64,000 bases of DNA from NCBI GenBank assembly GCA_019426215.1, contig CM033401.1:16807134-16871133 (forward strand), read 5' to 3'. The notes below the pieces were generated by a model. It made no database searches. It had not been told where the DNA came from and saw only the letters and a list, made by a program, of their open reading frames with translations. The DNA is from Buddleja alternifolia (taxonomy: Eukaryota > Streptophyta > Magnoliopsida > Lamiales > Scrophulariaceae). The position numbers and the translations under genes were made by a program. This document shows positions 1 to 11,600 of the stretch, piece by piece (the first letter of the stretch is position 1; each line of letters begins with the position of its first letter).

Positions 1-128
1 TTTGGCACCGTGGTGAGGTAGGGGCTGAGTTTTTGTTGTTTTGAAGATGGAAGAGGGGTCGAGTTGCTGCTTTGGTTGAGGTGAGGTAGGGGCCTAGTTT
101 TTGTTGTTTTGTTTGGGGTGATTGGGGT
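1..128. repeat. Low-complexity stretch with a short direct repeat
   Basis: A GT-rich stretch in which a segment of about 29 bp (gaggtaggggc-ga/ta-gtttttgttgttttg) occurs twice, near 13-41 and 82-111. It leads directly into the hairpin minisatellite at 129-321. No gene is seen. Confidence 0.5.
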
Positions 129-321
129 GTGCTCGGGCAGCACCACGGTGCCGCGTTTTGGCACCGTGGTGCCGAGTACACTGCCTAAGCAGTGTACTCG
201 GGCGGCACCACGGTGCCGCGTTTTGGCACCGTGGTGCCGAGTAAGGCAGTGTACTCGGGCGGCACCACGGTGCCGCGTTTTGGCAGTGTACTCGGGCGGC
301 ACCACAGTGCCGCGTGGTGCC
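129..321. repeat. GC-rich minisatellite of self-complementary units
   Basis: Four head-to-tail units starting near 129, 192, 249 and 286 share GTGTACTCGGGCGGCACCAC. The first two are long (63 and 57 bp) and contain GGCACCACGGTGCC followed by a 7-nt GCGTTTT spacer and GGCACCGTGGTGCC, so each folds into a hairpin with a stem of about 19 bp. The last two lack the second arm. GC content is far above the AT-rich surroundings. Open frames on both strands (109-354 plus, 94-372 minus) are by-products of the repeat. It may be the remains of a repeat-expanded segment of a retroelement gag; that is inference. Confidence 0.85.
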
Positions 322-398
322 ATACGAAATTTTAAGTTTTCCCGCCCATTTTGAATTTTGATAGATTTTCAACTTTTCAACACCAAATTAAGTTTAAC

Positions 399-915
399 AA
401 ATTGACGTTATTAGGGATTCAATTTTGGCGTTCCGATACTGGCTGATACAGCGGGCCTGTATCTCCGTATCGCATGAGGGATACTGCAATACGGGATACC
501 TGTATCTCGTATCGATAAACCAATACTGAAATACAGGGTCCCGTATCGTGTATTGCAATACATGGGTCCCGTATCTTGGTATTTAGAAAATCGAGATAGC
601 CTTGGGTGCCCAATGTCGGAGATACTGCGATACGAGACCCCTATATGGCAGTATTTCATACACGATACACCAATATGGGACCCGGTATGGCAATATTGGT
701 TTAGAGATACGGCGATACAGGTATCCCGTATCAACCAGTATCGAAACGCCAAAATTCTTCCCTAATAACGTCAATTTCCAATGATCAGTATACACAACAA
801 TATCTGAAGAAAAGAATACACAACACAACAATTGTGTTCCTGAGATACTGTGATACAGGCCCGCTGTATCAGCCAGTATCGGAACGCCAAAATTCTTCCC
901 TAATAACGTCAATTT
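399..915. mobile_element. Fold-back element with ~65 bp terminal inverted repeats
   Basis: The left end (399-464) and right end (850-915) are near-perfect inverted copies, beginning AAATTGACGTTATTAGGGA and running through a GATACTGGCTGATAC block. The interior is full of short GATAC/GTATC words in both orientations. The right end is present twice, because 703-840 and 841-978 are direct repeats offset by 138 bp; the inner copy of the terminus ends near 777. No coding capacity and no convincing target-site duplication. It is a non-autonomous inverted-repeat element of unassigned superfamily. Confidence 0.75.
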
Positions 916-978
916 CCAATGATCAGTATACACAACAATATCTGAAGAAAAGAATACACAACACAACAATTGTGTTCC
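703..978. repeat. Direct tandem duplication, unit 138 bp
   Basis: Two adjacent copies (703-840 and 841-978) contain the right terminus of the fold-back element plus about 60 bp of flank reading cacaacaatatctgaagaaa. The flanking part is almost identical; the GATAC-rich part has diverged more. Confidence 0.85.
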
Positions 979-1212
979 TCAAACCACGTTACTACATCCA
1001 CAACAAACACAATATGTATTTGTAAAGAATACGCAACAAGAATCCACAACTTAAATATCCTCAAATATACAACAATCATTTACAAGAATACACTGTGTTC
1101 CTCAAATTAGTACATTAGTAGTAGTCATTCACAAGAATACACAACAAGCACTTCAAGTCCACGTTATAAAAAGAAAAAACCATTTACTAAATCTCCACGA
1201 TAAGGCAACAGA
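979..1212. other. AT-rich intergenic stretch, no gene seen
   Basis: It contains several partial repeats of a word of the type ACAAGAATACACAACA that also occurs in the 138-bp duplication. No coding potential was recognised. Confidence 0.4.
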
Positions 1213-4200
1213 TCAAACAGCTCTCCTGTCCAAAATCTCCAACGCAATCTTCTGTTTAAAGTATTTCATGTGTCTCGGGTTATAATTTTTCAAATGTCTG
1301 AATTGTTCTCGAGTACAAAAGTAATCGACGTTCTTCAGCATGTACACACCACAATCGTCGCCATTATCCTATCGAGGGATGGTCGCGACAACCTCATCAA
1401 CCCAATCAGTGAAATCAAAAACTTCCCCAGATGTATCATTCACATATTGGACAAAATAGTCCTTTAGCACGGCAAAACTCCATTATCTTTCTTATGAGGA
1501 CCAAGCGAATCAAGATATTGAAATTTTTGCTCCTTCAAATTAATAATAGCTAAAGCCCAATGCATACTATCAAAGGTACAAAGAGTGCATCCTTCTCAAG
1601 AAGTGAAACTGAAGGTACCCATGATCGAACCTTATTGTAATCGGTGTTTTTTAATTGCACGAAAAAGAAAGTACTAAAATAATAGCAATCCAGGTACCTC
1701 TCTGGCTCCCTCGATTGCCTTTCATTCAATAACATTAAGTAAAAATTAACAACCTCATCATCAAGCCATTGATTCGGTTTCAAAGTGCGAAGGCTGCCAA
1801 CTTTTATATCCATGTTATTGAGACTCACCAGAACTTTTTCCGCCGGCAAGCGATTGGCCATGGCATTGGAAATCCGGGTCTTATCACGAGTTGTGATATC
1901 CTCAAAATAATTAATCTCAACAATACCAACTCCGTCCTCCACCTTCACCTTTTTAAGACCAATTCACCTCATTTTCAACAATCATCTTTCTTTTTTCGGT
2001 TTGTTCATGAAAAGATGACAAGGGAGTCGCATCCATGACCACATTTATGTCTTCCAACTGGCCTTCAGGATTAACAACGAATTTGGTAGCCTGAAGAAAT
2101 AAAACAATGCATTAGGCATAAAAAACAAATATATCTTAAGTAAATAAATCTAATAGTCTTACCTTCTTTTTTAGTGCTAATTCAGTGTATGGAGACACAA
2201 TTAGTCTGCCTTTTTTTCCGCTCCTCTTGGATGCTCGCGATCAACTGCCAAGGGGAGGATGTCCTCGTGTTTCATATCCATTAGCACATTCGCAACCTCA
2301 CCCTCCGCAACCCACTGTCTCATCAGCCTTGGCAAACATGTCAGTATTTTCGTTCAGAAAAAGCTGAATCATCAACTGGACCATCAGGAGCCACGCTATC
2401 AAGACGGTTCATCATCCCTCTTAGAGCTTAGGAATATAGCTAATGAGTTTCTCTTTGTGTTTCTACATTGTTAACTATTTTCCACCATTGATAGCCTATT
2501 TTCTACATTTTATAGGCTATTTTCTACCTTGATAGCCTATTATCTACCTTTGAAAGCTCATTTTTTATAGTGCATAGCCCAACATCCACTTTTGAGTCCA
2601 TATCTATCAGTTTTCCCACTAACTCACCCAATATTCTAGCCACTTCATTGTTAGGTTCAGTTGAATGACGAGGCGCATCTTCAGGATGAGGGGTGGAGGA
2701 AAAAGGTGGACGGCTCTCGGGACGAGTGGGTGATGAGGCAACTGGATCGTTTTCCGGCTGATGCTCAACGTCTTCTACACTGTTCAATCCGAGTGTAGAA
2801 CATTTCCCGGCCACATCAGCGCGGTACATATCTTCAAACAAAATATGCCCCTCCTTCTCCAATATTGTAGTCCACTCATCAATCGTTGGGTCGCCTACGG
2901 AGGTAATTGCATTATAAGGACGAAACGACATATCTCTTGAAGCTCGTTCCTCCGGAGTGGGGTAAATTAAGCTCGAAATGTCCTAAAAATAGAAAGTACA
3001 ATATAATATACTAGAGAACCAATTATGCATATTAATTGCAAAAATAAAATACTAGGGGTACAGTGCACAAATATTTTAATACCAACCTTCGTGCGTACGA
3101 GCAATTTCAGCAACTGCTCAAAACTCGGAAACTGTTTCTTCACTTTAGGCTTCGTTGTCCACTTGCACATTCGGGGCAAATTGGGATTCACATTCTCCCT
3201 CAATTGCCCAATATCAGGTGAAAGTGCGGACATTCACTGCAAACGGAGAAGCTAACAATAGGATTAAAACCAAACAGACACAATCATTAGAAATATACAT
3301 TTCCACAAATTAATTTATTTCCCCAAGGCACACGTATGCAATATAGTAAACAACATTACATAAAAAAATAATTTCTCTACCATCAGAGGAATGATAAATC
3401 CAGGACATTTGAACTGTGGGTTTCCTTGATAGCTTCTTCTGCGCCATGTCCAAGCTCGTCAATTGCTCGATCAAAAAACCATAGGACCGACGACCCCAGG
3501 AATAGGTCTTGGCATATTCTTAGATTCTCTATTCTATTTGGATTAGCCCCGAGAAAATCTATTCTTGCATTTTCATTCCCAAAAAAAAATAATAAAATCG
3601 AGCTCAACAAATAGAGCAACGACAGTTTCAAACTTGTCCATCCTTAACCATCTCTCGGTCTCCTCGCCTAACACTACCTATACTACTATCACCATCGTCA
3701 GTGGAAGGCTCAACTTTCTTCAGGGATTTTAACTTTTGGAAGTACTTCCCTAATACTCGCTAATGTCATTTTTTTGCCCTCCAAATATCTTGAACAAAAA
3801 TTATCATCTCCCATTGCGGGGATAGATTCGTTCGGGTAGTTATCACAATTCAACCCACACATTAATGCATGCTCTATCAATGAGTACCGAATTGGGATGC
3901 CGTTTAACACAAACCAAACCTCGCGAATTCTTTGAAGACTTCACTTTTCGGCTTAGAAGAATCCACAAAGGCATCAAGATCATGTCCGTGTGAGGAGCGG
4001 CATCAAATAACGGACCAAACTGGGAATCCATCAACCAAGCCATCCCATCCGGATGGTCGCTCAAACATTTTTCTATAAATTTGCATTCTTCTGCCATTTT
4101 GCAGTAAGTGTTTATTTTACCTTTGAAATTACATTCTTCAAGGCCCAAATACAAAGTGGGGACCTGAAACAAGAAATTTATAAACTCATTCATATAGATA

Positions 4201-4714
4201 TGGCAAGGTTTCAAACTCATTTTTATAGTTATAGAAATATGCATTCATTTCGGATAAATAAGACAAATTTCAACTCAATCAGTTTGAATGACATCGATAT
4301 CATCAACTTAGACACCAACTATTGATGCCAAATCCCACACAAACTTATATTGTTTCATATAAACCATAATTGTCATATTTCATGTGAATTTCACATTAAA
4401 ACAGGTATCGCAATAAATCTATACTAAATCTCATGGCACCCGTTTACACGTTAAATCTGTATTATGCACAAATCTATCAAGTGTAATACAAATAATGGGA
4501 AAATTAGTATATCTCTATTCTTTCAACAACACCAAGTGTAAAGAATATATGTGCCTATAAAATGCAAAAAAACTCGGAGTATTGTTGACTGTTGAACCAC
4601 AAAGCTAAAAATATTAACAAATGGGAACACATTTTAACTTACAGGGGGTATCGATGAAGTAGAAGGCTCGTTCTCGATGCCTGCTGAATACTCAAGACGA
4701 CGGGGACTAGTCAT
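1213..4714 (-). pseudogene. DUF1985/Ulp1 (C48) peptidase gene of transposon type, broken
   Basis: A minus-strand multi-exon relic. A possible first exon (4714-4643, MTSPRRLEYSAG...) ends at GTAAGT; the next begins after TTTCAG at 4163. A DUF1985-like part follows (about 4163-3710) with the hallmark stretch WFVLNGIPIRYSLIEHALM and GLNC. Further pieces lie at 3631-3383, 3233-3025 (LPRMCKWTTKPK) and 2931-2524 (hydrophilic linker). The Ulp1 domain is at 1948-1213: the WLDDEVVNFYL motif near 1760, then His-Trp at ~1557-1562, the LDS aspartate at ~1510, and the DCG cysteine at 1351-1353. All three catalytic residues are recognisable, but the frame shifts near 1572 and again near 1460, and the codon expected to be Gln just before DNGDDCG is TAG (1369-1371). 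There is also a frame disruption inside the DUF1985 part near 3925. Ulp1 proteases cleave SUMO or SUMO-like tags; in plants this DUF1985-Ulp1 architecture is mostly found in Mutator-like or related transposons. No transposase is visible here. Confidence 0.85.
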
Positions 4715-5940
4715 TGCCTGCAAATCCAAAATCAAAGCCATTAATGAAAAAAATAGTTATTGAACCGTAAAATTGAAATATGCATTAAACCGGAAGAGTA
4801 CTAACATCATTCGCGTCAATATCATTCTAACAGAGCCTTCTATTCTATCTAGTTCAAATCTAAAATGAGGCATTTTCCTTTTAATTGAATGCGACATTCC
4901 TTTTCATTGACGGGATACCAAGTTCATGGCTTAATCTTGCCATCGTTCAAGCCCGAGTTTAACATTTTCCGGCACGTGTTTTCCTATGTTGTATCCAACA
5001 TTCAATAATCCAAAGTGTATTCAATAAATACAGCTTCTCCATCTCTATAGCATTTCAAATGATAAAGTGAATGTTCTAATAAACTAGTTCCATGTACGCG
5101 TGTTAACGGTTAATCGAATAAGTTACATTTACACAATAACTCATTCAAATTTCAACAAGAATCATCACTCCTCACCTAATACAAATGCCAACAAATCCAA
5201 CCAAACCTCCACCACACAAATTATCTACCATTCAAAAGTCATATTTAACTCCAATTTAACCCATCAAACCTCCATCACACAAATGATCAACAAATATCAC
5301 AATTCTTTCAAATCAATTCAAATTTACTCACAAAAATCCCCAATCCAAAAACCCTAATTTCAATCAATTCTCCCATTTCTATGAAATGAAGAGTGAAGAA
5401 TGATTTAAAGATGAAGAGTTTAGCAAATATGCTTCAAAGAGATCAAAATACCTTGGTTTGGAATGTCTATCTCTGGCTCTTGCTCCGGTGGTCTCTCTTA
5501 CTCGTAAAGGTCGTCTCTCTCTTGCTCCGGTGGTCTCTCTTGGCGTCGTTACAGTGCCGGCGTCGCTACAGTGTGCTACTCTTCCACCGGTGGTCGCCTC
5601 TTGCTGGGTATGCGGTATCACGATATGGGGGGTGTATTGAGGAGAAATGGAGAAAATGAAGTGTGAGTGTGGGGCGGGTGTTTGGGGGTAGAAGTGGATC
5701 TTGGGGATATTTATGTAATTACCTAAAATAAACAAATAAAAAAAAAATAACAGGAGAAATCGCATTTTAGAAATGCGATTCTATAAGTAGAAAAAGCTGG
5801 GGGGTTCTTTTTGTAATTTCTCTCTCTCCATTTACAAAAAAATAGAAGGGGTCTATTTCCTTCTTTGCATGTGCAATTGGGGCCCATTTTCCCCAACGTC
5901 CCTATTTGACTATTTCAAAGATAAGTGCTCGTCGGGCGCT
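4715..5940. other. Upstream flank of the Ulp1 relic; short repeats and a palindrome
   Basis: No gene is supported. A 24-bp word (GCTCTTGCTCCGGTGG...) occurs twice near 5478 and 5518 in a pyrimidine-rich block. A perfect hairpin, AATCGCATTT-tag-AAATGCGATT, lies near 5758-5782. The open frames at 5379-5765 follow from these low-complexity blocks. Part of this may be the transposon's terminal region, but no inverted partner near position 1000 was recognised. Confidence 0.4.
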
Positions 5941-6143
5941 GAATAGAGATAATTCTTGGTGAATGCTTGAATAGTTTTAGTCACATAGTAAGATGGGTGT
6001 AAAGGTAAGCAGTAGTGGACGCATGAACTTACGTAAATGTATGCGGCGACAGAAATCGTAGATAATCAACAAGGTGCTTAAATTACAGTTTACTAGAAAA
6101 ATAAATTGAAAACTTGAAATACTCCCAAAGAATAAAACTTTAC

Positions 6144-6435
6144 CATAATCACTTGAATCAAATCCTCCACCACTGCTTCCTCCGTTCTCACCTCTCGCTC
6201 TTTTGGATGGATCAGAGGTATTCAAGAGCCTCACCGCAATCTCCTGTGCCTTCTGCTTAGCCAGCTCGATCTCGTTCATCGGAGGAGGAACGTTGTTATA
6301 CGAAGCCGGAGATTCAGAAGAGCCCGGCCCCGACGAGAACCCCGTCGCTCTACGCGCCACCAGCGACGGCGAATCCTCATACTTGCGCTTGTTCGTTTCG
6401 CCTCCAACGGATGAGTACGCCACTTCCTCTGCCAT
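6144..6435 (-). CDS. Exon 1 of a FUBP-like KH-domain RNA/DNA-binding protein (partial)
   Basis: The reading MAEEVAYSS...TNKRKYED, the SYNNVPPPMNEIELAKQKAQ stretch, an arginine/lysine patch and a Gly/Ser-rich tail match the N-terminus of plant far-upstream-element-binding-like KH proteins. That N-terminal region precedes the KH repeats and helps recognise single-stranded nucleic acid. The exon runs from ATG at 6435 to a donor (G|GTAAAG) with the last exon base at 6144. No KH domain (GxxG loop) was found downstream on the minus strand; instead the Ulp1 relic and repeats fill positions 1-5.9 kb. Either the remaining exons lie left of the window beyond an intron of more than 6 kb, or this is a gene fragment. 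The coding sequence itself shows no lesion. Identity as the family is fairly sure; completeness is unknown. Confidence 0.8.
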
Positions 6436-7137
6436 TGGTACAGTTCGGATGGATAGATATGGGAAAGTGTATGTATAGCTTGTTCGATCGCCGCCAACTA
6501 CAAATAACCATTAATTTTAAGAAACCTAATGTTAAAACAACTTAACAAACAATAAAATACAGCTACAAATAACTATTAATTCTTTGATGGATGTCAAGAA
6601 ATCAGTCTATCATCAACATACTTGCCTTTTATTGAATGGATGTGAAGAAATTTTGAAAAATGAGACCAATCCCTAAGATTTCTTCAATGGCAGCGTCCAA
6701 GCTCGTGAGAGAGTGTGCAGAGATCTATGGGAGAGATTTGTGATTTATGTAATAATAATTCAAAAAATAGAAAGTAGTGGGATATTTATAATAAGGGGGC
6801 AAAATAGTAATTACACAGGTTGGTCAAGTAAACCAAAGTGTTGGTATTTATTCAACTCACCTAAAATGGTGAGTTGAAATAACTGCCATGCCATGGTTTA
6901 AGGATCGAGTCTTGGGTTTCGTGGATAATTCTGACGAAGCAGCCAAACACAAAATTATATGTGTCAGAATTGTCCAACTAATGTAAGTCATCCAACCAAA
7001 TGACCACTTGAGATCTTAATTTAACAATAGAAAAATATTTTGCTTTTTAAATAAGTTAAGTAATATAGAAGATGAGGTGCAATACGTCACGCGAGTATGA
7101 AAATCAAAGATTATAATACTATATTTTCACTAGGTAT
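6436..7137. other. Region between divergent genes: upstream of the KH-protein exon
   Basis: This should hold the 5' UTR and promoter of the minus-strand KH gene. It is AT-rich; the segment around 6495-6530 (actacaaataaccattaa) recurs at about 6560-6582. No TATA box or other element could be assigned with confidence. Confidence 0.4.
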
Positions 7138-7340
7138 GTGTTCAAATGCTACGATTAATCAACATATCCAATATCACAAGTTCACAACAATGTTTTTATG
7201 TTGTATATTTTAGACATTGGGTATGAGTCATCCAGAGAAGTGTTCAAATGCTTCGATTAATTAACATATCCAATATCACAAGTTCACAACAATACTTTTA
7301 TGTTGTATACTTTAGACATTGGGTATGAGTCATCCAGAGA
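7138..7340. repeat. Tandem duplication, unit 102 bp
   Basis: Copies at 7138-7239 and 7240-7340 share the start GTGTTCAAATGCT and the end GGGTATGAGTCATCCAGAGA, with a handful of substitutions. No coding capacity. Confidence 0.9.
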
Positions 7341-7595
7341 TGAAAAAAGCCAAGGATACTTCATCACATCTTTCAAAATAGAGTAAGCTTATATACATAA
7401 AGAAACCAAGCTTCATAGGTCATATTAACATAACATGATATCTTAAGTACCAGTGTTATAAGATGGCTCACGATCGAAGTATCTTACCTAATTTGTTTGA
7501 TGATCCCTTGAGTAAAACTCAAAAGTAAGAATCATATTATAGTTTAAGAGTTCATGTGACCAATTTATTGTGGGGACATAGTCATTGCATAGAAT

Positions 7596-7929
7596 TAGAG
7601 ATGTAAACGAGTCGAGTCGAGCTGAATGAGATGTTGTTCAAACTTGTTTAAAATACAATCGAGCTTCAGTTTTTTGTATTTGAGGTTGTTTGATTATTAA
7701 TTGAGCCAAGCTCAAACAAGCTTTAACCGAGCCGAACACGAGTTGAGCTCGAGTAGTTTGATTGTTTTGTACATGTTTTTATAATTTTTTACTAATCAAA
7801 CCGAATTCAAGTCAACTTTCAAAATTTATCAAACGCAAAATGTTGTTCAAGCTTGGTTTAATATGCTAACGAAATGAGCTTTTAGCCATTGAGCTCGAGT
7901 CGAGTAGTTTGGTTCGTCTTTCAACCCTA
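7596..7929. mobile_element. hAT-type MITE (334 bp)
   Basis: The ends are imperfect inverted repeats (TAGAGATGTAAACGAG on the left; TAGGGTTGAAAGACGA when the right end is read in reverse). The element is flanked by an 8-bp target duplication with one mismatch (CATAGAAT at 7588-7595, AATAGAAT at 7930-7937). The interior repeats GAGTCGAG and GAGCTCGAG words, as in a widespread class of plant hAT MITEs. It is non-autonomous and lies upstream of the NUDCD2-like gene. Confidence 0.75.
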
Positions 7930-7937
7930 AATAGAAT

Positions 7938-8620
7938 CCATTTTTGCGAGATTCCGCAATATTTTCGGACTATTTTACCCTTCTAAAATTAACTAAAATT
8001 ACTTCAGGATGCAAAATATCAAGCTAATGGCAGCTCAAGGGTGCAATATGCCAAAAACACAACTGAAAGATGTATTGTACCGAAAAGTGAAAATTCAAAG
8101 GTGCAATGTGCCAAAAAGCATATATCCTCAAATAGAAAAAGAGAGAGAAAGAAATAAAGAGGAAAATACAAGGAAAGAAAGAAAGAAGGAAAGAAAAGCC
8201 GAAAGAAGAAAGAATCATCGCCGGAGTGGAGGCGACGACACCGGGGAGTGGCGGCGAAGACAGTGCGACGACGTGGCTGGGCGGTGGAGAAGAGGCGACG
8301 AGGTCTGGGTAATGTATTTTCTTAGTTATTTTCTGTTTTTCGTATTAATTAGGAATCAAAAAATTGAATTTTTTTTCAAGAAAGCGGTGAGCACCATGGC
8401 TTAGAGGCGCGCTAGGTTTAATTTCATTTGAGGAAAACTTGGAAAATAACAATTATTATGTTGTTTTTGTTCATTTACGTCTGCTTATACGCTCTCACTT
8501 TATTTATTTTTACTTTTGATTTCCGGATTTATCAGAATTCATAACTGAAAATCCGACACATAGACAGACTGCACTGAGAGAATCAGATATAAATTGCTGC
8601 AAATTGTAAGGGACAGAAAA
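7938..8620 (+). promoter_or_regulatory. 5' flank / probable 5' UTR of the NUDCD2-like gene
   Basis: A purine-rich tract (8139-8215, GA/AAG-rich) and a GC-rich block (8217-8310) are typical of a plant 5' UTR. GGTCTGG|GTAATG near 8308 could be the donor of a leader intron, with an acceptor before the ATG at 8621. The frame at 8009-8404 runs through this segment but has no recognisable domain and codon use that looks like low-complexity UTR, so it is not called a gene. The transcription start was not identified. Confidence 0.4.
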
Positions 8621-11600
8621 ATGGCTGAAAAATTGGCTCCTGAGAAAAGCCACACCTTCATCCATAATGGTATTATTGACCTTTTGAATGTGTAATAAAT
8701 TTTATAGATAAATAAATAAATGGGGTAATGGAGTTGTGAAAATGTTCCGGTTTCAGGTCAGAAAGTTTTCGACTGGGATCAAACGCTGGAAGAGGTGAAC
8801 ATGTACATAACTCTTCCACCAAATGTCCCAAAGAAGCTATTCTACTGCAGAATTGATTCCAAGCATGTGGAACTTGGGATCAAAGGCAACCCTCCCTACC
8901 TTAATGTTAGTTTGCTTTGCATTGCATTTATCGTCGCCGCCTTTTTCCATTTGTATTGGCGCTTGCTTAACTGCAGTTTTAAGTGTATATCAACTGTTTT
9001 TTGTTTTCCCGATAAATTGCAGCATGACCTCACTTCCCTGTCAAGACTGATTCATCATTTTGGACTCTTGGTATTTCCTTTTTCTCAACTCTTTTTCTTC
9101 TCAAGAGAATAAAGCACTTTTCTTTTTCGAATTTCACAAGGAAAAGCATTCAAATGGTTGAATTTATGACTTTGATCTGAGTAGTTTTCTGCATGAGAAT
9201 TGGGTTCATAGACATTTGGCGGACTATGATATCTTCACTATCTAGTTTTCCTTTTTGAAAAGTGTCGGAAAACGAAAAGGGAAGATGGAACCCATGAAAA
9301 AGCAGAAAAATATAAATTTTAACTGCTCGAAAATGAAAGAAGAACAATATGTAAATTGGAAAATTTCTATCTTAATTACATATGTGTATGCATTTACATT
9401 ATTTTTTGTTTGAAATCAATCATCAAAAAAAGGTCGCTGAACATAGAAATCTAGATCGTAAGGCTAAGTTTTTACCAATTTAATCTGCGATCCTGAAATT
9501 TAATGGAGGAACAGGTGTATTATCATGACTATTGCTCTTAAGTTCTAAGTTTTAACCATAAAGTACGCTGATCAGCTGAAATTTCAGGAATTATATCTAT
9601 TCTTGGAACTATCCCGTAATTTCCTGCATAGGCACATAACGTGGACCAGTGGGAGTTAGTTGGTCAGTATATCAAATAACTGTGCGTAATGATTACATAT
9701 GCTTCAACATAACAATGTGCTAATGGCCAATATGTGGTTCCTAGTGGGTGACTTTCACATTATTGTAACTTATGATTCATGTTGTTGCAGAAGATGATAC
9801 AATGCACATAACCTTGCAGAAGAGGGACAAAGGGCAGACTTGGTCTTCTCCTATAATGGGTCAGGGCCAGTTGGATCCCTACGCCACAGATCTTGAACAG
9901 AAGCGCCTAATGCTTGAACGGTTTCAAGTGGAGGTTTGTCATTTTAATCTTCTTTAGCGAACAAAACTCTCCAACTTCTGTGCTTACTGCTTGTATATGA
10001 TTACATCTTTTAATTCTTTATTTTCAACCAGATTACTTCTGGGGCATGCATATATATGCTACTAAAGTGATGAGTTTCATCTTTTATCTTTAAATGAGGT
10101 GTGATGGCTTATTCTCAAGAGGCTTAACTGAAATGATTTTGTTGTCACTTTGTTTTCTTTGTCAGAATGTTTTTTTAGCCAAGTCGCAGTACGTCTAGTA
10201 GCTTTTACCAAAATACTTAGTTAGATTTCACATTATACTAGTTCTGGTTTATAATGTTATTAAGTTTCTCTTCCTGCTGATTATTAATCTGTGATGTAAG
10301 TGGTAAATGGGACCTCCCATTTGTTTGAGTGGAAACCTTTGTCGTGATTGATGACCTTTACTTTAACATTGATTAGGCAATCTTGAGGTTAGGAAAATAG
10401 AATTCTAGGAGACTCACTTATTTTCCTACCATGTAGTCCATGAAATCGATGTAGCTTTTGTGCAATTAAACTAACCAGGTAAACCTTGTTTAAGTGAATT
10501 AACATAAACTCGAGCAGAGATATCTATATTATATATAGTTGAAGAAGGGTTTTGTGAAACCGTTTCTTGGACTGACGTCAGTTTTGGTAAAGTCTATGGA
10601 CAATTATAAAGTGAATTGGTTGTTCATGCACCGTTGATAGTTATAATCCCACCTCATTTGTCTTGGTGATGTGTCATAATAATAACTACATGGTCCATGG
10701 GACTAAGTGTAGTGGATTGTTATCCATAGTTTCTAACTTTTACATGTTACTCCCTATATCTATCTCTCTATTTTTTTGTTTAATCACCTTAAATTTATTT
10801 TCCACCTCTTTCTTTTGCTATTTTTTATTCTCTTGTCTCATCTTTTATTTAAACTCAAAATTTTATCAAAAAAATTCTACATCGATTTTTATGTTTTTGC
10901 ATATGCATTGAATGTTCCCTTACCTACTAGTTATTGAGAATTACTACACCTGTTACTTCAAAGGGGTAATGAATTCTTAGTGCATAAAGTCTAATAATCA
11001 CAAAATTAGAAGAACTTAAATTTGGCACATACTCGTGTTATTTTCTCCAAATCCTCCCATTTGCATATCAAACTTACCCTTTATTAGTTCCCTTTTTTGG
11101 CATCATTTTCCCTAATTTCATGAATACTCATACTTGAGTTTTAAAATGCGGCTCTATGATAAATTTCAACTTCTTTCATGCAGTTCTTGATGTTGAAATC
11201 CTTACGATCCTTAACTTTCAAGTTATCTATAATGAGGAAATCAATAAAGAATTTCCCCTTCATAACTTTAAAGTTCAAATGAACCTCACATAATGAACTC
11301 TATTACTTGATGGCTGGTAATCATAGAGGATAGTGGATCTATCAAGGTTTCGAATTTAATTTAATTTTCTTCCATGCTCTTCTTGTTGCTCTGTCTATTA
11401 GCTTTTCAACGACCTAAAACTTTGTAATATATGTTGTGGTTCCCTAATGCGTTCTCATCTGCTTATAGCTGTCCAGGGGCTCCTAGCTTTTTGCTGATAG
11501 CTTTATTTTTATCTGCCCAAAAATGCTCTTCATTAGCATGTAGCAGCACTGTCGTCCACTTAGCACAGTTATCTTAAAAGTTTTGTATTTAGTACCACAA

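Noticed and set aside
129..321. CRISPR-like array
   Set aside because: The units are contiguous with no unique spacers, and the host is a plant.
94..372. Cys/Arg/Pro-rich small proteins on both strands
   Set aside because: The frames are by-products of a palindromic GC-rich minisatellite.
5379..5765. A secreted protein on the minus strand
   Set aside because: The hydrophobic start comes from an AT-rich run. There is no domain, and the downstream part follows direct repeats.
8009..8404. A 131-residue protein-coding gene upstream of NUDCD2
   Set aside because: It is a Lys/Glu/Arg low-complexity frame over a purine-rich probable 5' UTR, with no domain.
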